A stretch of DNA of 5,383 bases from Firmicutes bacterium UBA1047 (lineage in GTDB: Bacteria; Bacillota; Clostridia; Tissierellales; Sedimentibacteraceae): NCBI GenBank assembly GCA_002316585.1, contig DCDU01000078.1:1559-6941 (forward strand), read 5' to 3'. Positions 1 through 5,383 of this stretch are shown here, in pieces. Position numbers and translations under genes: made by a program. The first letter of the stretch is position 1, and every line of letters starts with the position of its first letter. Under the pieces are notes generated by a model. The model was not told the DNA's origin. It made no database searches and saw nothing but the letters and a program-made list of their open reading frames with translations.

Positions 1-1476
1 GTTCGCTTTGTGGGCATGTTTTTCAGGATTTACTTGGCAAATACCCTCGGTGCGGAAGGAATAGGTTTGTATCAATTAATTCTTTCCTTTTATTTTCTTA
101 TGGTCACCCTTGCTACTTCAGGAATAAGAGTTGCCATTTCAAGACTTATTTCAGAGGAAATTGCTTTAGGGAATTATTCAAATGCAAAAAAGGTTCTGCA
201 GCAATCCATAGCTATTTCAGTTTTTACAGGTCTTGCGGCAGGATTTGCACTTTATCACTTCGCCGATTATATAGGCAGCAATATATTAAATGACGAAAGA
301 ACCGTTCTTGCTTTGCTGTACTTAGCTCCGAGCCTTCCTGTTATGGCAGTTTCAAACTGCTACAAAGGTTATTTTTATGCCTTGGGGAAAGTTACACAGC
401 CGTCAATTATTCAGATGACCGAGCAGTTTGTAAGAATATTTTTAATATTCTATTTAATGGATACTTTCCTGCCGAAAGGTTTGGAATACGGGTGTGCGGC
501 TATTGCCATAGGAATGACGGCAGAAGAAATATTTGCTCTGTTTATAGTGTGGTTTTTCTATATATTTGATAAAAAACCATATTCGCATAAACCGTACAAA
601 AAATCAGATAATATGATTTTTAAAATATTAGGTATTTCACTGCCTCTTTCTGCAACATCTTATTTAAATTCACTGTTAAGAACCGTTGAAAACACATTGA
701 TTCCCACAAGGCTCTTATTGTACGGTCTGTCGACCGAATCAGCAATAAGTCTTTACGGGATGATTAAGGGAATGGTACTTCCCATATTGTTCTTCCCTTC
801 TTCAATATTGACATCACTTTCATCTTTGTTAATTCCTGCTGTTGCAGGTGACAATGCAGTCGCCGATGAAAAAAGAGTTACGAAAACATTATCGCAGGTA
901 TTGCATTTTACTGCCATTTCAGGAATATTGGTAGTTGCCGTATTCGTGGCATTTCCCGGCGAAATAGCCATAGCAGTTTACAACGACTCTCAGGTAGGTC
1001 TTATGATAAAATTAATTTCATATGTATGTCCTTTCATGTATCTAAACATGGTTATATCTTCCATGCTGAATGCTCTTGGAGAACAGGTAAGCTCCTTTAT
1101 AGTCAATATTATTGAATCAATATTAAAAATTTCAATTATATATTTCTTCGTGCCTGTTTATGGATTTAATGCATATTTATTTGCACTTTTTATAACTACA
1201 ATTCTTAATACAATTTTATATCTGATAAGATTACTGCAGGTATCCTGCATTGTTTTCGACATTTCCAACTGGATTTTTAAGCCTGTTGCCGCTGCGGTAA
1301 TTTCAGCGTTTTTGGCAAAGAATATATTTTTAATATTTGTGCGGAATTCTTCCCATCATATAATTTCGCTAGCATCGTCCATAGCAATATTATCACTTCT
1401 GTATTTAATGGGTTTAATTTTATTTAAAAGCATTAATCTAAATTCTGTAAATATTAAAAAGTCTATATTTGGATAA
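1..1476 (+). CDS. SpoVB-family polysaccharide/lipid flippase (MATE/MOP superfamily), 5'-truncated by window edge
   Basis: Integral membrane protein of the SpoVB/YtgP/MurJ-like branch of the MOP flippase superfamily. Family members are thought to flip undecaprenyl-linked sugar precursors across the cytoplasmic membrane; SpoVB itself acts in spore cortex peptidoglycan synthesis. The frame is open to base 1 and the first visible residues (VRFVGMFFRIYLANTLGAEG) match the inside of the family's first membrane segment, so the GTG at 10 is not the start and about 15-25 residues are missing. There are 491 visible residues, against roughly 500-520 in the family. Seen: the N-terminal signature LGAEGIGLYQ, then TSGIRVAISRLISEE, followed by many hydrophobic segments spread over the whole length, with the last two near the C-terminus. 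Short basic loops (such as FDKKPYSHKPYKK) separate the halves. The gene ends in TAA. Family is confident. Whether it is the true sporulation SpoVB or a paralogue for wall or exopolysaccharide lipid carriers cannot be decided here, because Clostridia often carry several. Confidence 0.85.
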   Translation, partial: VRFVGMFFRIYLANTLGAEGIGLYQLILSFYFLMVTLATSGIRVAISRLISEEIALGNYSNAKKVLQQSIAISVFTGLAAGFALYHFADYIGSNILNDERTVLALLYLAPSLPVMAVSNCYKGYFYALGKVTQPSIIQMTEQFVRIFLIFYLMDTFLPKGLEYGCAAIAIGMTAEEIFALFIVWFFYIFDKKPYSHKPYKKSDNMIFKILGISLPLSATSYLNSLLRTVENTLIPTRLLLYGLSTESAISLYGMIKGMVLPILFFPSSILTSLSSLLIPAVAGDNAVADEKRVTKTLSQVLHFTAISGILVVAVFVAFPGEIAIAVYNDSQVGLMIKLISYVCPFMYLNMVISSMLNALGEQVSSFIVNIIESILKISIIYFFVPVYGFNAYLFALFITTILNTILYLIRLLQVSCIVFDISNWIFKPVAAAVISAFLAKNIFLIFVRNSSHHIISLASSIAILSLLYLMGLILFKSINLNSVNIKKSIFG

Positions 1477-1567
1477 ATCATGCAATAGCTGAAAATTACA
1501 TAACTCCAAGCATAAATTGGCATTTGCTCAAAGGCATATTTCTTCAATTACTCCAAAGAATACATTT

Positions 1568-1575
1568 AAAGGAGT
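1568..1575 (+). promoter_or_regulatory. Ribosome binding site of the PF06541 gene
   Basis: AAAGGAGT lies 6 to 7 bases before the ATG at 1582. It is a strong Shine-Dalgarno match and fixes the start of the downstream membrane protein. The 105 bases between the flippase stop and this ATG show no convincing -35/-10 pair and no U-tailed hairpin, so the gene may be read through from the flippase gene. Confidence 0.75.
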
Positions 1576-1581
1576 GAGAAT

Positions 1582-2133
1582 ATGCAGTATGATGCAATGA
1601 ATTTTATGCTGTTTTTTTTAATATACGGATTTTTGGGATTTCTGCTTGAAAGTGTATTTAGAAGTTTTACAGACAGGAAAATTTTTATCAGCAGGGGATT
1701 TCTTACAAAAGGATTTTGTCCCCTGTATGGTATTTGCGCAATTTTAATAATTGAGATTTTTACATTGTGCGAATTATCAATTAACAATCCCTTGTGGGCT
1801 CTTATATGTGCAACCGCAGGAAGCATTGCTGCGGTCACATTGCTCGAATATATTACAGGAAGAATGCTTGACAGGGTTTTTCATTATAAATTGTGGGATT
1901 ACAGTGCATATCCGCTTAATCTTCATTCCTATATCTGTCTTGAATTTTCACTGCTATGGGGAATTCTTGCGCTGATATTAGCAAACTTTGTGCATCCTGT
2001 AATGGAAGTGCTGTCATATGCGATACCCTATGATACAAGAACAGTTGCGGTTTTTGTATTTTCAGCCCTATTGTTTGTAAACGCAACATACAATATGCGC
2101 AAAATGTATCACTTCAGAACTATAAAGCTTTAG
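1582..2133 (+). CDS. Putative ABC-transporter type IV membrane protein (PF06541, CmpB/DUF1113 family)
   Basis: A 183-residue polytopic membrane protein of unknown function. The family label 'ABC-transporter type IV' is a prediction; no ATPase partner is encoded nearby. Seen in the sequence: about five hydrophobic segments (near residues 7-25, 46-64, 70-94, 116-137 and 153-171). It also shows the conserved family pattern: an IYGFLGFLLES block with Glu23, SRGFLTKGFCPLYG (37-50), LLEYITG (87-93), WDYS (105-108), an NL..YICLEFSLLWG block (113-127) and HP at 138-139. The clustered Cys46, Glu89, Trp105 and Asp106 near membrane faces are the residues I would expect to matter functionally. Full length for the family, with a strong RBS and an ATG start. 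It lies 105 bases after the flippase on the same strand and converges on ilvB. The shared orientation with a lipid-carrier flippase suggests an envelope role, but that is inference only. Confidence 0.85.
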   Translation: MQYDAMNFMLFFLIYGFLGFLLESVFRSFTDRKIFISRGFLTKGFCPLYGICAILIIEIFTLCELSINNPLWALICATAGSIAAVTLLEYITGRMLDRVFHYKLWDYSAYPLNLHSYICLEFSLLWGILALILANFVHPVMEVLSYAIPYDTRTVAVFVFSALLFVNATYNMRKMYHFRTIKL

Positions 2134-2137
2134 CAGC

Positions 2138-2158
2138 GGGACAGCTGAGTGCTGTCCC
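2138..2158. terminator. Hairpin between convergent genes, possible weak bidirectional terminator
   Basis: The perfect 8-bp arms GGGACAGC and GCTGTCCC flank the 5-base loop TGAGT, filling nearly all of the 28-base gap between the + strand stop (2131-2133) and the ilvB stop (2162-2164). On the + transcript the stem is followed by UGUUUAU, a weak U-tract. On the - transcript no U-tract follows. It may therefore end the + transcript and mainly protect the 3' end of the ilv mRNA. Termination is inferred, not shown. Confidence 0.55.
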
Positions 2159-2161
2159 TGT

Positions 2162-3814
2162 TTATCCTGTAATAAGCAGCTCATCAATGGGTCTTCCCGG
2201 CGGTACTATGGGATAAACGCTGCAGTCACGGTCAATTTTGCATTCTAAAAAAATCGGTTCATTTAAATTATCCGTTTCATTTAATATTTTCTTTAACTCT
2301 GCCATTGAGTCTGCCTTATATGCTTTTATACCATATGCGGCGCACAAAAGCTGATAATTGACATCATCATAATTGTCTGTTTCAGAATATCGTGCATAGC
2401 TGAACATTCTCTGCCATTGTCTTACCATGCCCAATGCATTGTTGTTAAACATCACTATTTTTACCGGCAACTTATATTTTGAAATTGTAACCAATTCTTC
2501 GCAGTTCATCCTGAAACTTCCGTCTCCGGTTACAAGAATGGTTTTTTTATCGGGATTTCCGACCTGAGCTCCTATGGCCGCACCCATGCCGAACCCCATA
2601 GTACCCAAGCCTCCGGATGTAATAAACTCATCAGACTTATTAAACTGCCAGAACTGCCCCGCCCACATTTGATGCTGCCCCACATCTGTTGCAACTATTG
2701 TGTTATCCTTATAATGCTTATTAATTTCCTTAAGAATATTTTCCGGCACAAATTGACCTTCAATATCAGCTTTTAACTTTTTGGACATTATTTCTTCAAG
2801 CCACTTGCTTCTGTCTCTTTCCTCCGATTTTTCCAAAAGCTTTATCAATATGTCCCGCATATTCCCTATAATCGGAATACTCTCATAGGTATTTTTGTCA
2901 ACCTCCGTTGAATCAATATCAATATGAATAATTTTAGCTTTTGGAGCAAACTTATCGGGGCTGCCTATGACTCTGTCGCTGAATCTGGCTCCCATTGCAA
3001 TTAATAAATCGCAATTTGTTACAGCCATGTTTGTTTCCATGGAGCCGTGCATACCGACAAATCCAAGTGATAATTTATTGCTTTTAGGAATTGTGCCTAA
3101 TCCCATGAAGCTGTTACATACGGGAATTCCTGTTTTCTCCGCAAATTTAACAAGCAAGGAATCATTTTTCGAAATTCTTACGCCTCCGCCTGCATAAATA
3201 ACAGGTCTTTTTGCATTGTTTATCAGTTCTGCCGCCATGTTCAGCTTGTCTTCATCCGCTGCAATTATTTCATCCCGACTGTATTCATCGCTTCCTTTAT
3301 ATTCACAGGTATGCAAAAAAACATCCTTGGGAACATCCACCAATACGGGTCCCGGTCTTCCTTCCATGGCAACATCCACAGCCTCTCTAACCACATCTTC
3401 CAAATCTTCGGTTTTTCTTACCATATAGCTGTGTTTTGTAACAGAAAGGGTCATACCGGTTATATCAACTTCCTGAAATGAATCCTTCCCTATTAATGCA
3501 TTGGCAACCTGACCGCATATAATTAGCAAAGGTACGGAGTCCATATAGGCATTGGCAATACCGGTTATGGTATTGGTGGCGCCGGGACCGGACGTTGCTA
3601 TAAAAACTCCTAACTTGCCCGTACTTCTTGCATATCCGTCTGCCGCATGAACTCCGTTTTGTTCATGAGCAGGTCTGTATACCTCGAAATAATTCAGCTC
3701 ATCATACAGAGCATCAAAGAAAGGTATAACAGCTCCTCCGGGGTATCCGAACAATGTGTCAATGCCCTTTTCCTTCAAAACCTTTAATATTATTTGTGAG
3801 CCTGATAATTTCAT
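2162..3814 (-). CDS. ilvB: Acetolactate synthase (acetohydroxyacid synthase) large catalytic subunit
   Basis: TPP-dependent enzyme that decarboxylates pyruvate and joins it to pyruvate or 2-oxobutyrate, the first common step to valine/leucine and isoleucine; cytoplasmic. It has 550 residues, normal for the family. Seen: N-terminal pyrimidine-binding domain with FGYPGGAVIPFFDAL (22-36) and the catalytic Glu51 in HEQNGVHAADGYAR; central domain carrying ARFSDRVIG (276-284), a version of the RFDDRVTG FAD-site signature of anabolic enzymes; C-terminal TPP domain with GDGSF (430-434) and the closing NN (457-458); then GMVRQWQ and the C-terminal PPGRPIDELL. The ATG at 3814 is chosen over an upstream in-frame codon at 3859, because the family's N-terminus begins at MKLSG and the longer form would overlap ilvC by 34 bases. 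The start sits 11 bases after the ilvC stop. The ribosome site AGGGTG is modest, and translational coupling to ilvC is likely. It is the last gene of the visible operon, an unusual place for it. Confidence 0.95.
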   Translation of the reverse strand: MKLSGSQIILKVLKEKGIDTLFGYPGGAVIPFFDALYDELNYFEVYRPAHEQNGVHAADGYARSTGKLGVFIATSGPGATNTITGIANAYMDSVPLLIICGQVANALIGKDSFQEVDITGMTLSVTKHSYMVRKTEDLEDVVREAVDVAMEGRPGPVLVDVPKDVFLHTCEYKGSDEYSRDEIIAADEDKLNMAAELINNAKRPVIYAGGGVRISKNDSLLVKFAEKTGIPVCNSFMGLGTIPKSNKLSLGFVGMHGSMETNMAVTNCDLLIAMGARFSDRVIGSPDKFAPKAKIIHIDIDSTEVDKNTYESIPIIGNMRDILIKLLEKSEERDRSKWLEEIMSKKLKADIEGQFVPENILKEINKHYKDNTIVATDVGQHQMWAGQFWQFNKSDEFITSGGLGTMGFGMGAAIGAQVGNPDKKTILVTGDGSFRMNCEELVTISKYKLPVKIVMFNNNALGMVRQWQRMFSYARYSETDNYDDVNYQLLCAAYGIKAYKADSMAELKKILNETDNLNEPIFLECKIDRDCSVYPIVPPGRPIDELLITG

Positions 3815-3825
3815 GATTGCACCCT

Positions 3826-4863
<1,038 letters not shown>

Positions 4864-4870
4864 TTATTTT

Positions 4871-4922
4871 GGGGACATTCCTCAGACTCCAAAGACTATC
4901 CCAAAAGAAGAGGTGTGTCCCC
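4871..4922. repeat. Imperfect inverted repeat, REP-like palindrome inside the ilv operon
   Basis: The 13-base arms at 4871-4883 (GGGGACATTCCTC) and 4910-4922 (GAGGTGTGTCCCC) pair with only two adjacent mismatches around a 26-base centre that itself repeats AGACT twice. The arm at 4922 directly touches the small-subunit stop codon (4923-4925). On the operon transcript the stem is followed by an A-rich stretch, not by U's, so it does not look like an intrinsic terminator. From general knowledge, GGGGACA/TGTCCCC ends are common in short REP-type repeats of Clostridia that are moved by IS200-like (RAYT) transposases. No transposase is in the window, so the assignment rests on appearance. It could equally be an mRNA processing or stability element. 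Confidence 0.6.
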
Positions 4923-5159
4923 CTACTGCAAACATTCCGATACATCATAAACATCTACAATCTTTTGCATTTGAAGAATAGCTCTGTCAAAGCTGTTTCT
5001 TTTTTCATCCTCTAAAGTAATCTTAAAAACAGAATTGTTTTCATCCAGTGAAGACATGCTGAATTCCTTTACATCAAACTGCTTCCTTCTTAAGGTAGTT
5101 AAAACCCTCACTGCCGAATCCATTCCCTTTGATACTCTAAAACTGATTGTCCTGCACAT
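4923..5159 (-). CDS. ilvN: Acetolactate synthase small regulatory subunit, single ACT domain (IlvN/IlvM-like)
   Basis: A 78-residue protein made of one ACT domain (beta-alpha-beta-beta-alpha-beta), without the C-terminal domain of the usual ~160-residue IlvN/IlvH. It resembles the short E. coli IlvM: a first strand RTISFRV (3-9), helix SAVRVLTTLRRKQ (15-27), strand FDVKEFSMSS (28-37), strand NSVFKITLE (42-50), then a helix and IVDVYDV (67-73), which matches the LVDVAHV-type end of IlvM. Such subunits stimulate the catalytic subunit and mediate feedback. Compared by eye without gaps to E. coli IlvH, the valine-site Gly14 and Asn29 are both Asp here. The ATG at 5159 is chosen because GGGAGG precedes it by 5 bases; a TTG at 5210 gives a longer frame but no family match. 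First gene after the T-box, followed by ilvC and ilvB. The symbol ilvN is used for role; ilvM would also fit. Confidence 0.85.
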   Translation of the reverse strand: MCRTISFRVSKGMDSAVRVLTTLRRKQFDVKEFSMSSLDENNSVFKITLEDEKRNSFDRAILQMQKIVDVYDVSECLQ

Positions 5160-5164
5160 ATTTA

Positions 5165-5170
5165 CCTCCC
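5165..5170 (-). promoter_or_regulatory. Ribosome binding site of the small subunit gene
   Basis: On the - strand GGGAGG stands 5 bases before the ATG at 5159. It decides the start in favour of the 78-residue product over the longer TTG-initiated frame. It lies about 70 bases after the terminator U-tract, so it is exposed only on read-through transcripts. Confidence 0.75.
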
Positions 5171-5242
5171 ATATTTTTTTATTTTTTGTTTCAACCGGAA
5201 TGAAGAACAATCTCGCTAAATGGGGTTAGGACATTCGCAGGT

Positions 5243-5298
5243 AAAAAAAAACCTCTCGTCTCTATATACATACAGATATGTATATAGGGACGAAAGGT
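5243..5298 (-). terminator. Intrinsic terminator of the T-box leader
   Basis: On the - strand the arm 5298-5278 (ACCTTTCGTCCC then an AT-rich run) pairs with 5271-5251 in a stem of about 22 base pairs, broken only by one C-A mismatch (5288/5261) and one G-U pair (5294/5255). A small TCTG loop caps it, and nine U's follow directly (5251-5243). This is a textbook Rho-independent terminator. The bases CGTCCCT (5292-5286) in its first arm are also the partner of the T-box sequence, so terminator and antiterminator exclude each other. Confidence 0.93.
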
Positions 5299-5383
5299 CT
5301 TTCGCGGTACCACCCTATTTTACGATAAAAAAATATCGCCTCATTCAAGTCGAAAAAACCATAAGTTTTTTGAACTCTATTCT
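5243..5383 (-). promoter_or_regulatory. T-box riboswitch leader controlling the ilv operon (5' part outside window)
   Basis: A tRNA-sensing leader RNA: uncharged cognate tRNA stabilises an antiterminator and allows transcription of the downstream genes. Seen on the - strand: the exact 14-base T-box AGGGTGGTACCGCG at 5316-5303, whose AGGG and GCG pair with CGTCCCT at 5292-5286, leaving the UGGU-containing bulge that binds the tRNA acceptor end. The competing terminator follows. Upstream are two weaker hairpins, CGATA/TATCG (5338-5323) and an AAAAAAC/GTTTTTT stem inside TTCAA/TTGAA (5374-5344), which probably belong to the stem II/III region. Stem I with the specifier codon lies beyond base 5383. 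The UGGU predicts a tRNA ending ACCA (discriminator A), which fits Leu, Ile or Val. Which of the three is inference from the ilv genes downstream and cannot be read here. The promoter is also out of the window. Confidence 0.95.

Noticed and set aside
1550..1575. ACTCC...GGAGT pairing that might hide the ribosome site of the PF06541 gene
   Set aside because: Only five pairs across a 16-base loop, with no supporting alternative structure; likely chance.
2967..3428. Open frames on the + strand inside ilvB, and similar ones inside ilvC and the flippase gene
   Set aside because: They are antisense shadows of strongly conserved genes, with no ribosome sites and no recognisable protein features.
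2162..3814. ilvB as catabolic acetolactate synthase (AlsS) for acetoin
   Set aside because: The RFSDRVIG segment resembles the FAD-site signature of anabolic enzymes, and the gene is in an operon with ilvC and a small subunit under a T-box.
4871..4922. The inverted repeat as an attenuator-type terminator between the small subunit and ilvC
   Set aside because: On the operon strand the stem is followed by A-rich sequence, not a U-tract, and the stem has a 26-base centre.
5160..5210. Longer small-subunit frame from a TTG at 5210
   Set aside because: No ribosome site precedes it, and the extra 17 residues are lysine/aromatic leader-like sequence outside the ACT domain. The ATG at 5159 has GGGAGG at the right distance.

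Overview
The window reads as a low-GC, Gram-positive anaerobe of the Clostridia type. The evidence is AT-rich codon use, strong AGGAGG-like ribosome binding sites, a SpoVB-family flippase typical of endospore formers, and a T-box riboswitch in front of an amino-acid operon. I cannot place it more narrowly from sequence alone.

Left part, + strand (1-2133): the 3' portion of a SpoVB/MATE-type lipid-oligosaccharide flippase gene, whose start lies outside the window. After a 105-base gap with no clear promoter or terminator comes a 183-residue membrane protein of the 'putative ABC-transporter type IV' family (PF06541). Right part, - strand (5383-2162): a branched-chain amino-acid operon read towards the left. 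It has a T-box leader (5' end cut by the window edge) with a strong intrinsic terminator, a very small ACT-domain acetolactate synthase regulatory subunit (ilvN/ilvM-like, 78 aa), ketol-acid reductoisomerase (ilvC, 336 aa) and the acetolactate synthase catalytic subunit (ilvB, 550 aa). The two blocks converge on a 28-base gap that holds a GC-rich hairpin.

How the genes work together: IlvB with its small subunit condenses two pyruvates (or pyruvate plus 2-oxobutyrate) into 2-acetolactate (or 2-aceto-2-hydroxybutyrate). IlvC then isomerises and reduces this to the dihydroxy acid. These are the first two common steps to valine, leucine and isoleucine. The T-box should let the operon be transcribed when the cognate tRNA is uncharged. 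Its UGGU bulge predicts a tRNA with discriminator base A, which fits Leu, Ile and Val tRNAs, but the specifier codon is beyond the window.

The points most worth a second look are: (1) the gene order small subunit-ilvC-ilvB instead of ilvB-ilvN-ilvC; (2) the IlvM-like small subunit, which appears to carry Asp at both key valine-site positions and so may be naturally valine-insensitive; and (3) a 52-base GGGGACA...TGTCCCC inverted repeat exactly abutting the small-subunit stop codon, resembling a REP-type mobile repeat inside the operon. I see no clearly novel multi-gene system here. It is mostly a recognisable biosynthetic operon with an unusual layout.
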